DNA of 64,000 bases from Cloeon dipterum (taxonomy: Eukaryota > Arthropoda > Insecta > Ephemeroptera > Baetidae). Of this stretch, positions 12,319 through 24,300 are shown one piece after another. The stretch is taken from NCBI RefSeq assembly GCF_949628265.1, contig NC_088786.1, forward strand, positions 14,322,001-14,386,000, in the 5' to 3' direction. The position numbers and the translations under genes are program-made. Below the pieces are notes generated by a model that did no database searches, was not told where the DNA came from, and saw only the letters and a program-made list of their open reading frames with translations. Each line of letters starts with the position of its first letter. Position 1 is the stretch's first letter.

Positions 12319-13851
12319 ATGGCCTCGTCAACAATGAAAGCAGAGTCTGGACTTCAAATGCTGTCTCGGCTGTCTGGTTGCAAAGGATCCAGCATTTCCA
12401 ACCTTCAGCCTGCTCTTTTTCCTTCAGGACTGCTACAGCCCCATCAGGTTATCGAATTCAGAGGGAATGAGGGTTCATTATCTTCCAGACTGTGCTCTCA
12501 TCTCTTGGAACGCTGCATCTTGCCCATTTCTATAGGAGGTCTTGAACTAGACGCGATTTTCATTGACACAGAGCACCAGTTGCGAATTCACCACTTGGCA
12601 AGTGCCCTTGAAATGACCCTAAGAAAAGGTACTTAACAGAGTTAAGATAATATGTAACTCAAAATATTTAGTTTTGTTCCCAGTCAACATTGATTTTTGT
12701 ATCGGTTGAATCGAAGATGCCTTTAGACCTCCAAGAAGATATTAAATAACTAATTTTATTGAATAATTCGAATAATTCGTCCTGGGCCCGGTAAAATTGC
12801 GCAACTTTCAACAACCAAACACGAATTTCCTTGTTGCAAGAAAAGGTCAACAATAAATTCGACAATGAAAATGTGGGCGCTTGTTGAACGTTGCTCAATT
12901 TTACCGCGACCAGGACAAATTCAACTATATACATTTTTATTTGGTACTGGTAGGGTATTTTTAAAGATGTGTGACGTTCTGCCCTCAGGTGGCTTGGGTC
13001 GGAAAGAAATACAAAAGTCGTTGAAATCGGCCCTTGATCACCTTGTGATACTTCAGTGCTTCAACTCAACTCAGCTGCTGTCATGCATGCACTCGTTGCC
13101 CCAGTTGATCAGGTCGAGACAGAGCAAGGTTGGTCTGGTGGTTGTCGACAGTCCTGCCTCGTACTACCAATCTGACCTGCTATTTGAGGTGAACGCTAAC
13201 AATGCCAAAGTCAGCAAAGAACACTACCTGGCCGATATTTTGTCGCCACTACTCAGCTCGGAAATTAACCAATTGAATATAGTGCTCGCCTTCACTCTGC
13301 CCATGAGTTACAAGAGGTCATTTGTTGCTAGTAACCTGCCCAACAAAAGTTACTCAGTCTATACTAAGCCCGCAGAAGAGGTAAATGAACTCTTTTTCAT
13401 TAGAAAATTATTCTTCGTGTGGTTAGCTAAACTTATAGTTTTTGGAGGTTCAGAAAATATTGAAGTTTTACTTACTTGGTTTGCTTGGTTTAAATTTGCA
13501 TATCAATGCATAGATAGGAAAGATGAAGTTAGGGGGTATTAAAGATTAGTTTTTAACTTTTTCAATTGAACTATCAGTAATTTGCAAAATTGAATTAGTT
13601 ATGAGCAAAATAGATAAGTATTAGCTAATCAATTTGAAGTCCTTGCGTAGTAAAGTGATAGTGAAATATGCTTCCTGCCTCCCATACACTGCGCCACTTA
13701 CTATTACGAATCATTTTAGGCTTCATCTTCTGACACAGGAAATGACAATGAGTGTTACCAAGTGATTCTCTACAAAGGAAAAGACTTTGTTCATCAAACT
13801 AGTTTCTCACTAGTGAAAAATGAATTAATCTGGGAAGGCCAGACGGGTTGA
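12319..13851 (+). CDS. Xrcc2: DNA repair protein XRCC2 homologue (277 aa)
   Basis: XRCC2 is a RAD51 paralogue of the BCDX2 complex acting in homologous recombination. Exons 12319-12628, 12989-13380 and 13720-13851 join in frame (834 bases, 277 residues; human 280). Matches to the family include MKAESGLQMLSRL near the N-terminus, the block running from ERCILPISIGGLELDAIFID to the end of exon 1, and the Walker B-like strand VGLVVVDS in exon 2. The Walker A site is degenerate: where human has GPEGTGKT this protein has GNEGSLSS, so the P-loop lysine is missing. Loss of the lysine is tolerated in human XRCC2, so the gene may still be functional. The first intron contains a MITE. The gene is divergent from Cog4. 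Confidence 0.85.
12774..12922. mobile_element. MITE copy 2 (about 149 bp) in Xrcc2 intron 1
   Basis: This is a diverged copy of the element at 4010-4161 in the same orientation. The left end reads AATTCGTCCTGGGCCCGG and the right end GACCAGGACAAATT, with AATT at both borders. It ends about 66 bases before the acceptor of Xrcc2 exon 2, so it lies close to the splicing signals. Confidence 0.8.
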
Positions 13852-14531
13852 ACCAGGAGGATACCTTCCTGATGTAAACTTTGAAAAAAACATTTAAACC
13901 GCTCATTATTTATATTAACTGGCATTGGGACGATAGAAACCGTTAACAAGAGCTCCTCCTTCTCTATTTCTAATTCATTTGCTTAGTTTTTTCTTCAATT
14001 TTTTGTGCAAATTATATTTAATTATATTAGTCTTTTAAACAATCGAAACGTTCCCACTTAATGAAAATTGAAACTGAAAAAGGCTAACTATTAACTTTTA
14101 AAACTGCGTTGACACATGCACTCTCAAGTTGACCTAAATTGGGACTCAATGGGCTGTTCTAGATAGAAATTAAATTTTCACTGGTAGTCATTCTCCGCCA
14201 AAATTTTGATCAATATGTAAACACTATTATTTGTCATGCTCTGTCTGTGAACTTGTGCGTATTTCTTTTTTCTGCACTAACAAGAAGTTCATTTGGCCGC
14301 GTGCCGGCGGAAGTAGCATAGCAGCAGGGAGTCCCGAAATAGAGCCGAGCTGCTGGAGGAGCTCAGTCATACAAAAGTCGCGGGCCCGCCCTTGGTGCGC
14401 ATCCCGAGAGGCCGATTTTCTTTATATTCTATATACCAGCATTGAACGGATCAATATCATTATGAGTAGCACAATAGTGGTGCTATGTGGGAAGAGCAAG
14501 GGCGTGCAGTCGAAGTTGATAAACAATCGGG
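13852..14531. other. spacer with Xrcc2 3' end and promoter of next gene
   Basis: This stretch is AT-rich up to about 14230, then GC-richer, with a TATA-like TATTCTATATA around 14425-14435. An ATG at 14462 opens a 31-codon frame that ends at 14557. It overlaps the proposed start at 14532 in another frame, so it would be an overlapping upstream ORF. Confidence 0.4.
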
Positions 14532-17059
14532 ATGGTTCCTCCGAGTGCGCCTGCTGAGGACGAAGCAGAGGAGGAGACAGCTCCAGAGGCTCCAGTGCCA
14601 TGCGTCACGTGTGACGAATGCAACCACGACTGCTGTGCTCTCTGTCCCAGCATTGATGACAGTAAGTGTAAGATAATTTTATTATTTGCTCTAAGCATTC
14701 AAAAACCAAAATTCTTTTTATGTATATACCAATTAAAATTTTCAATAAAAATTAAACATATAACTTGAAGTTAATGGAATTTTCGGAAAAACTTATCTTT
14801 AAAGCCAAACAATATATCGCTAACAAAAATCTTTTACGTGCAAATGACAAGATATCATTTTACACGACGATTCATATTTCAGTTTAGACGTAACCTAAAC
14901 AATTGGTTAAAAATAGCAAAATACATACAATTTTATATTGCTATATAAAATTGTTTTTTATGATGTCTGATAAATGTTTGCTACTTAAAAAATTCAATTA
15001 ATTGCTTCTGGCGTGAACATTTCTGATGAAAATCAGAAAGCTTTTCGGTAAAACTTAACGATATAATGTTTATATAACTTGATGTGTTTCGTTTTCAACA
15101 AATAAATATGTTTTTTTCAGTAATGTGGTCACGTTTGGGCAAATGCCTGATAGTGCAAGTACTGATCGTCTTCGTGCTGGTGTTGCACTTAGCTCTTAGT
15201 TCGCAAATCGTGGATGAGATTAGGAGGTATGAGCCGCGATCTTCCGACGAACTGTGCTCAAACCCTGCGTGCGACTGCACCAAAGCAAATGGGACTGTTG
15301 ATATCAAATGCGGCTGTCAGCATTACTTCCCCAATATCTCAAAAGTAAGTCAAACTGTTTTATTGTTGTAAGTTTGAAAATTATAAATACGATGTCATGA
15401 AATTCCGTAAAAGATGAAGTTTAGTACATAATATTTCAAGATTAAGAAAATATTTGAGTTGTTGAAATTGATAATGCAAAAATTCTACCAGAAATTATGT
15501 TTTGTGTGAAATTTGTCAAATTAAAAACGAGCATTATTTTTTATCATTATCTTTTTATAATGATCTGATATAAAAAATTAATGTTTCAGACGTTTGAGCT
15601 ACCGTTCCCAGCAATTATCCCAGAAAACACGACCATATTGTACGTTTCAAATTGTGACACTGTGAAAATTGTCAAGAACGAGTTACGTGTGAAAAATGTC
15701 TACTTTCCTACCTGGTTTGGAATCCAGGATGTAGACACGTTAATAATGGATTCAACTGTAGCCCTCATGGGCAGAAATATTATCATCGGCAATGTGAGAC
15801 ACATCCCAGAGTTTCCCATTGGGATCCTCCGTATGGCCGTGAACGGCTGGGTTGAGTCGTTCACGCTAAGCAACGTAACCAATGTTGATGTGGTTCGTTA
15901 CCAGGCCTTTAATGCAATTGAGATGAGCACCAAGTTTGTAATGAGCAACATCACCTTCAGAGTCATTGAAGAAAATGCTTTCAACATGACTCTTATAAAC
16001 AAACACCACTCTGGATTATTTGTTGTGAGCTCTAATTTTTAAATAGATATTTATTTAAAACTTTAAAATCACATTATTTAAGCAAAAAAATTTATGTAAC
16101 AGCTTATTTATTTAAAAGTTGCAGCATTTTTAATTCAATATTAATTTCAGATGGCTGGCTGTACAATTGATGAACTCAAAAGCACTTCCTTCAAAGTGAC
16201 AGCAGATTTAGTACAAGTGCTGGGATGCCACTTTGAGCGGTTGCAGTCTGCAGTGTTTGAGCTTCAAGCTGGTTCAATACTGTTCTCAAGCAACTTTTTC
16301 TCTAAGAGTGTGGAGAGCTTTGCATTCAACATTTCTGCCACGGAAACCCATTTTTATCATAATATATTCAATGAATTGCGTGTAGATGCGTTTTTCGGTA
16401 TAACTGGTCTTGGTAATATGTAAGTTTTTCATTTCATATTTTTTTCAACGAAAAATCCTTACTATATTCTTAATATTTTACCAAATTTGTCATGGAAAAG
16501 AATTGAGAATTGTATAAGTCATTAGCCAAAAATTTCACTTTAAATAAGATCGTTCTTAATCTGGTCTTAAAATGGCATATATAGTAATGACTGCATTATT
16601 TCCAGAAATTCATTCAACTTCACTGGAAATGCACTGAAGATTGTCCACAATGGCTCTCTAAACCCAAACAAAGCTGTCAGCAAAAATGATGCCTTGTTGG
16701 CCAACTCGTTCCTTAATTGCACAAGCTCAAACATCGGTTGGATTTGGGAGGCTGCCTTTGGTTCTTACGTCTCCACCAACACCAAGGAATACTACCAAAT
16801 GCTGTTATCCCACGAAAACTGCAACATTTGCTACAATTATCTTGAGGATCCAGAGAGGCAGACGTGTTTCCTGGAAAACGTTACCATGATGTACGACCCA
16901 CAAAACTTGGACAACAAAATCATGAAATTCTTCAATGGCTCAGTCAACAATGATAAAATTTGTCATTTCCTGATCAATTCGTCCATCATGCTGGAACCAA
17001 CTGTGATTCTATTTGTGCAGATTGTATGCTTCTATCTGGTTGCATTTTTGATTCATTGA
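14532..17059 (+). CDS. membrane-anchored LRR-like ectodomain protein (503 aa)
   Basis: Specific gene not recognised. Exons 14532-14661, 15121-15344, 15590-16024, 16151-16419 and 16606-17059 join in frame (1512 bases). The N-terminus is acidic and then Cys-rich (PCVTCDECNHDCCALCP), followed by a hydrophobic segment at about residues 52-70 (IVQVLIVFVLVLHLALS) that would act as a signal anchor. Next comes an LRRNT-like cap (CDCTKANGTVDIKCGCQ, then ELPFPAIIPENTTILYVSN) and about 300 residues of degenerate LRR or beta-helix repeats with many N-glycosylation sequons. The C-terminus is hydrophobic (VILFVQIVCFYLVAFLIH), either a second membrane segment or a GPI signal. The cysteines next to the membrane segment could be palmitoylated. 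The start is uncertain because earlier out-of-frame ATGs exist. The gene converges with VhaAC39. Confidence 0.75.
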
Positions 17060-17701
17060 ACTATTAATTGCAAGCCATTGGCTGCCGTCAATATTATGAA
17101 CATTTTATTTTGAAAGTGATTAATAACTTTGTGAGTAATTATACAAAATAGGTTATTTTTAAGAGTAAAAGTATATTTCTTTTCATTTGCTTTTTTACGT
17201 GGCTGTAACGAGTTTTCTCCTAAATAAATCACGATTTATAGCTGCGCAGTATTTATAATTTATTTGTTGAACATGAATTCCAACACCTTTGGCTAGAAAT
17301 ATTTACAGTTTCTCATCTGTATAGGTTTTAGTTTTTTTTTATATATAATTATTATTGACAACATTTCATTCAAATCTACATGACCTGGCAGTAGGTTTTA
17401 AATACTGGTTTAACAACAACTAAAATCAATAATTAATTTACAATGAAATTTACAAATACATTTTTAACAGAAAAATAATTTTGCATTTCATCAACATGCA
17501 AAGAGGGAAACTATTGAGAAAGTAAAATGTTTATCACATTGTTCAACAGAAATAACCAAATTCTAACTGTATCTAGCAGTCGGAATGAAAGAACTGGAAT
17601 ATTTGTTCAGATATAGCGCCGAAGGCTTTGCATAATTTAAAACAACATTAAATTTGCACGAAGGACTTGATTGATTTACATCCAAGAGTCGAGTTCTGGC
17701 T
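17060..17701. other. convergent 3' ends, no gene seen
   Basis: This AT-rich spacer holds the 3' UTR of the plus-strand LRR-like gene (AATAAA at about 17223-17228) and the 3' UTR of VhaAC39 on the minus strand. Nothing else is recognised. Confidence 0.5.
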
Positions 17702-19916
17702 TTAGAAGATGGGGATATAGTTGTCAATCTTTGTGCGGTGCTTCTGTGCCACACACTCGGCAATCCAGACCACGTTTCGGCACTCCTGCTCCTTCAGCTT
17801 CAAGTACGAATAGAAAACGCCAAAGTGGAACTGTTGCAAGAACGCGTTCACATTCAGACGCACCTGGAAAAGAACCACATTTCTATCACCTTCCAATATT
17901 CAAATTAAATGGGTGTCCAAAAATATACTCGCACTAGATAATATTTGTGGTTGCTTTTCAATAGTGTTGACTAAACTTATTCATTAATTTAAGACATTTT
18001 CCGTTCAATATACTATCGACGGCATTAATTAATGGCCAAAAAGAAAATAAAGTTGGAGATTCCAGTATACAGTAGTGGGGAGAGTCACAAGATTAAATCT
18101 TACCTCATGCTCAAAGAATTTGTCCTCAAGAGTCTTCTCTCCAGGGTTGTTTCCAGCACCTTCAAATAGCGCACGATACTCCTACATGGCAAGAATGAAA
18201 AACTCACCAGTCAAGAAGAAAAACAAATTAACTCACTGCATAGTACTCGGCCACCGCCTTAACCTGCTCGTAGTCATCGGCCCTAGCCAGGGCAGCCAAG
18301 CCGTCAGGATACAGCTTTCCCACTTTGGGATACAGTTTGACGCGGTCATCCTTTGTCAGCTCAGTGCCAAACGAGTTGATGGTGATAATGATGGCACGCC
18401 TGTCGGCCTCAAACTGAAAAATGGGTTAATTTTCTGCTTTATAAAACAAAATTACTGATTATGACTTACGGCCAGGATTTCGCACATGCTCTCAGCAGTA
18501 GTGCCACCTAGATCCTTGCAGAAGGCAAAGAACGCCTCCAAATAGGCCTTGTAAAGAGTGTTTCGGATAATTTCAATGTTCATCTCATCCAAGTCCTGTT
18601 CACTGATGCAATCAACGAAAAATGGAGCTGCAGAAATAATTTTAAGATGATCTCAGTTAGCTGACCGTTAAAAATGTGTAATCAATTGGCATGTGGAAAT
18701 GGAGACACTTAAATTAGAGTGGGATGAAAAGCGACTGTTATTAAGGTCCATTTTAATCAAGTCTGGCAGCAATTTAGTGCTCATGACTACCTACAAAAGA
18801 TCAAGCCACAAAAAATCTTAAAGGGGGTCCTGTTAAATCACATTAAAACACCAATTAAATGTATGCTTAAATTAACTGACACATGTGTCGCACTTAAACC
18901 TTACAGTTAGTTAAAAATATCTAGCTGATTGCTTTCCAGTGCCAAATGAAAAATATGCTAACAACTAATAGACTCAGTGTATTTGGTAGGATGTTATTTT
19001 TGTGATAAAAGCCCTTATTCCTCGCAATATTTTTCAATTCAACTTTCAGCAGAAAATTCTAGGTCTACAATCTTAAGATTAAAAGTTTGGTTCAGCCTAC
19101 CAAGGGGTGTGTCCACAAGGACGGCGTTGTACAGCTCAGCAGGCGTGGCTGCGACGTGAATGGCCTCCATCTGCTCGAAGCTGCCCAAGGGGTGACATTT
19201 GGGTATAAGCTCAGAAATAGGGCGCTGGTGCAGAGTTCCGGTAATGAGCAGAATGATGTTGTCAATCATGTAGCTGTACCTGCAAAACAATTATTAATTT
19301 TAGTTAATAACAAGTTTATTTTTACTTTAACAGTGTGAAACAAGGTGATTTTAAGTACTATAAGCCATGATTTCAATACTAACGTGATGAAGTCAAGGAA
19401 TGTGGACAGAGGCTCAACAGCGTGGTTCCTCATGTGCTGGAACTCGATGACCAATTTTTCCCTCAGCTTGTCGTCAATGACAGAAACAGCCAACGGGCTT
19501 GGTTCGTTTGCAAGGAAGTTACCATAATCTGTGCCTTGCAAGTGCAGCTTCAAATCTGAAAGTTTATTTAAGATTAGTCTAGTTCGGGTCAGCTAAGGAT
19601 TGAGAAAATGTGCACATATGGATGATAAACAAGAATTTTGGTATGAGCAAGCTGTTAGAACATTTCATTGCATAAATATCGACTACAATTTGTGTTTAAT
19701 CAAAACCAACGAACCAATACATTAAATTATTTAATATAACTTTAAAAAATGTTAAGTGGAGATAAATACACAAAATTAACGAAAAATTGTAGAACCTTCG
19801 AGGGTCTCGCACTGGACGAGGTTCAAGTAGTCAGCCTGTTTCAGGATTCCGCACTTGAAGCCACGACATAGCCCCTCTAGGTAGCCTCCGTCAATATTGA
19901 AGAACGAGCCAAGCAT
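17702..19916 (-). CDS. VhaAC39: V-type proton ATPase subunit d (348 aa)
   Basis: Subunit d couples the central rotor stalk to the proteolipid ring in the Vo sector of the vacuolar H+-ATPase, which acidifies endosomes, lysosomes and vesicles. Seven exons, 19916-19796, 19555-19384, 19279-19101, 18627-18470, 18413-18237, 18181-18104 and 17863-17702, join in frame (1047 bases, 348 residues; family about 350). The sequence is very close to Drosophila VhaAC39-1: [83 protein letters not shown] and a C-terminus of [15 protein letters not shown]. The start at 19916 gives [16 protein letters not shown]. An AG just upstream (TTTACAG) hints at a 5' UTR intron. Confidence 0.96.
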
Positions 19917-20652
19917 CTTGCCGACCCTGTAAATCGACTACCTTTCGAAAATCTGGGTGAAATGTGTTGCAAATCGACAAAATCGATCGTTCCTGTCAGC
20001 CCTCTTTTACTTGAGTCCGAGCCTATCATATGACTATTACGTCACGAGCGTTGCTGCTGCCACCTTTATGTTTTGTGTCTACGATTGCAAACAGGCAAAG
20101 GCGCGAGCCGTGTATCTCTGTGGGGGTGGAGGGGACAGCTAAGAAAAGATTTTAAACGATTAAACCGATTAACGATTAAACCGGATTAAACGATTTTGGC
20201 CTTAGGCCTATACAAAATTTAGCACCTAACATTTTTTTCTTGGATCACTATATTTAATAATTTGCAGTAGGGAGAAAGGCAGTCAACCTTAATATCACGA
20301 AAAATAAATTTGATTTTTTACTGCTGATCATCGCATAATCGCCCTTGGCTTGGTTTTTAGCATGATTGGTTGCAATAAATATATTCTTATTACACAATTC
20401 TAAAACTTATGACTCAAATATAATTCTGCATTTCGTTGCCAAACACGTTTACGCGCGAGTTTTCGTTCGCAATGACCGACGTCCTGACAAAATTTTACAT
20501 CATTACAAACATAGGAAGCCATCTTTTGGGTGAATAGAATAACCAGAACAAAAATACAGCCAACTAGTAACAACTCATGCCCAGACGCGCATGATGTTAC
20601 TTTTGCAACTCTAAATCTTCGGGCTCTAAACTTCAGAATAGCGAAAATTAAC
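19917..20652. other. VhaAC39 upstream region
   Basis: This is likely promoter and 5' UTR of VhaAC39 (minus strand). It contains an E-box-like CATATG and a CRE-like TACGTCA around 20029-20044. A short imperfect tandem array of an ATTAAACCG/ATTAAACGA-type unit lies at about 20150-20195. No gene is seen. Confidence 0.4.
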
Positions 20653-21031
20653 CACCGTTGGACTCGTCTCGATCTCCCCTGACCAGCTAAAGGGTTTAGG
20701 GGTGTTTACCCTCCACCCCTAAGTTGCTATACGTCAACCCCCTTAAAAAAGAAAAATTTTAAAGCTCTCGGATTTTGTCTATAATGTGCTTTTTTTCAAT
20801 ATTTGGTCTGTTTCGGTTTGAAAGAAGGGTGTTAGTTTAGAAGGAGTTTTAGACAATTTGAAATTTATTTTTAAGGCCAGAGGATGCATACTAAAAATTT
20901 TACTATCGAAATAGTAGCAATATGGGGATGAAGGGTGATGGGGGTAAGCACCCTTAAACCCTTTAGCTGGTCAGGGTAGGTCGAGACTAGTCTAACGTAG
21001 AGTGCTTATAAGCACTCTAGTCTAACGGTGG
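20653..21031. mobile_element. non-autonomous TIR element (about 379 bp)
   Basis: The outer ends are inverted repeats starting CCACCGTTRGACT. Inside them, 20663-20722 and 20931-20990 are strong inverted repeats sharing CCCTGACCAGCTAAAGGGTT. Near the right end a perfect 22-bp palindrome (21 kb; half-site AGAGTGCTTA) is flanked by direct copies of AGTCTAACG, as if an extra terminal unit had been inserted or duplicated. There is no coding capacity. No clear target duplication is seen. Confidence 0.7.
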
Positions 21032-21376
21032 GTGTGGGTAGTTTTTAAGATTCTGATGGTTAAAAAAATGCTGCTTCATCCGTTCATCCAACTATGGTCC
21101 AACTTTAACGCATGCGCGTCACTCAACAGCATGCGATTGCGAGCTACAAAACGGAGTGGGAGGTGAGAGTGTTTGTTGACATCAGATATCAGATGTTTGG
21201 GTGTTTTACCCGGGATCACCCTGGATTGCGGATTGCTCTGGAATTTCGCCCATCACATTGGCATAATCGCTCTGACGAGCATACACTCGCATTTCCCAAT
21301 TTTTTTTTTTTAAATAGCGTTACTAATGTTTTAATCTATGCCACTATAACCACTGGTTGACTGATTCATTGGAAAT
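21032..21376. other. upstream flank of the duplicated-domain gene
   Basis: This is probably promoter and 5' UTR of the gene starting at 21377. A poly-T run lies at about 21299-21310. No TATA box or other gene is evident. Confidence 0.35.
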
Positions 21377-24300
21377 ATGAAAAGGAAAGCAAGAATGCAA
21401 GGAACTCACATCAAGAGAGAGGTGCGCCAATAAGTTTAAAAATTAGATGCAATCATACAATGTAAATATTTCATTTTAATTTTTGATTTTTTTAAATTTT
21501 ATGTGACAGGAAATCAGATAATGTTTACCATATTATTTACGATGATATTTTGCTTTTTTATGTATGTATGTACATATGATGATGTATGATTGTAGTATGT
21601 ATTATCTAATGTTATTTTAATGCTATATTTTTGTATCGAAACAGAGAGGAGGAAAGCGGAGATCTTGCCAAGGAGGTGGCGAAAAAATTCCAGCAGTCTC
21701 TGTTGGTACATGAACCAAAAATTAACTTTGATCAATTATCAATCAATTAATAACTCAATATCATATTGCAGGTCAAAGTGGTTTGTTTCATGAAGCTTCC
21801 AAGCAGGGTAGCTTGCAGAAGGTAACACCTGTTTCATCTAAAGAGAAGTCTACAAATGAACCTACCAAAATAGAACGTCAAAATATCCCTTCTGGTAAGT
21901 TATTTTGTTTGTGGTATGCTTGACTGAACAGGGGAAAGGGATAATGTACATAAGGATCATGAAAATTTCATATTTCAAAAGTGGGAGCACTATCAAATAG
22001 AATGATCGGTGTGTAACACCAAACAATTTAGGTTAACTTAATTTAAAAAACTAGTTGTTAATTTTGTTAAATTCTTTATTTAGATGATGCACTTAACACT
22101 GACGTCACCACCCCGTCAAACATCTCTTCAGATGGGAGAAGTAATTTTGATGAGGACGAGGAAGATGATTATGAGTCCTTTTCCGGTGAGGAATAGTTAT
22201 GGATAACTTTAGCTCAGTTAGTATAAATATAGAATTGATTGCAGCAACCAGACAAACAAAGCAATCACGCAGAAGATACAGGAATCAGAGAAACAGACAA
22301 GCAGGTCGACCATACGAAGGATCAATGAAAGGAGCTGATGGGAAAAGAGTTTATGTGTTAAAGGGTGGAAAAAAAGCGGGACCAATATGCAACTTTGAAA
22401 TACACCCACCCTGGTTGGAGTGCAAAGAGTTTGCTGACATTGATTTGAACTCTATCATGTCTGACATCATTAAAAAGTATCCCTCAAGAATGAAACAGAT
22501 TGAATTTGTCTGGTCTTCAGTGCAAGTTGGAGAACAAAAATTGAGGAGATCAGATAGAACCTACTTCCTACAGCATCCTAAGACTAAGGAAAGCCACAGG
22601 GTTTGCTGCAAACTCTTTGCATCTTGCATTGGCCAAAGTGTGCGGACTCTTCGCCGTTGGACAAATCCTGAAACCATTGCCACTCCTTCGGACATTTCCC
22701 CAAGCACCCTCATTACTATGGAGATAGAGGACGATGAAGAGAGAAATAGTCCTGAAAACTGGAAAGGAGAAGTGTACACAAGTTCATCCCTGATTTACAT
22801 AGGTTTATATTAAAAACATGATGTTTTTAGCTTACCACTCAATGCAGATGAACAGTATGTGGTTGAAAGCTCCTGTGATGCAGAGGAATTGATGAATATA
22901 GTTCCCGAAGAAGAGTCAAGTTCAACTTCAATTGACATAGGTTGATGCCAAAAAGCTCTGCTAATGAAATGTTTTTAAATTTATAGCTTGACATATTTTT
23001 CAGACAAATCAACTGTCGCTGAAATCATCAGTGATGCAGATGGAGAGAGTAATGATGCTTTGACTGCACGTAAGTAACTATAAATTGTTTAAATTCCCTT
23101 AAATCGATGAACATAATCACCTATATTCCTGCTAAATACTAATAAATTAGTCAGTCGGTTCATAAATGAGCCTAAATCAAACATAATAATATTTAATTTT
23201 GAAAAAAGGAAAAACGTGGGTAAATTTACTTTATTAATTTAATTTAGAATTATTTCTCCCTCAAGCAAACAAGTAGGCATTAGCACATTTTTGTTAATCC
23301 TATTGCTTGGAAAAGTAGGAACTAGTCAGGTTATTTCAAACAACTGAAATTATAACTAAACGCACTTTTGCTGTTTTTCTGTTGCTGTACTTGATTTTTA
23401 ATATTTCTACTCTACTGAACAAAAATTGTTCATTTTTGCCATAAGTAGAGGTCTCAGCCATGATACATTAGGCGGCGGCTGGCGAGACTGGCTTATTGTT
23501 AATTGTTAGCCGAATTTTTGCCCATAGACGGCAGCTGGCAATTTTCGCTGGCAGCTGACAATATTTTAAACGTGAAATTTGATAGGCCAAAGGGCCTAAA
23601 GAAATTGTTTCTCCCGATTTTTTTTTCATTTTTGACCCTTTTTCACTGGGAGCCGGCGCAGCTTAGCAAAATTCGCGGTGGCTGACCCAAAATTTGCTGG
23701 CTGGCGCGGTGCAGCGCGGCTGGCTGAGACCTCTAGCCTTAAGCTCTTGTTAAACAGTGATGTAATTCTCTATCAGCGTGAAGGTTAATCATAAACAAGC
23801 TTTACAGTTCAAACATTTTGGTAAACCCATTGAAAGAAACCTATTTCGACAGTTTTTTCAGAGAAGAAGAAATGCAAGCAATCGCGCAGAAAGACAATCA
23901 ACCAATTCAAAAGGCAAACTGGTCGTCCATATGAGGGAACAACTATTGGAGCTGATGGGAAAAGAGTTCGTGTGATGAAGGAAGGGAAGAAGGCAGCTAT
24001 GTGCTCTTTTCACTCTCATCCGCCTCAGTTTGAATGCAAAGAGTTTGCTGATGCTGACTTGGATGCCATACTCTCTGAAGTCCTGTCGAAGTGTCCGTCA
24101 AGAGCCAAACAAATTGAATTCGTTCAGTCTTTAATCAAAGTTGAAGAAGGGATGAACGGGACTGAGCTACGTTTCTATTTCCTTGAGCACCCAGAGACCA
24201 AGAATAAACACAGGGTTTGCAGCGAACTTTTTGCATCATGTGTCGGCCAAAGTGTGCGGACTGTTCGCCGATGGGGTCTTCCAGGATATACCGCCAAGAA

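Noticed and set aside
12865-13542. Single 225-codon plus-strand open frame
   Set aside because: It fuses MITE sequence, Xrcc2 exon 2 and intron. The spliced model is the one with homology and preserved frame.
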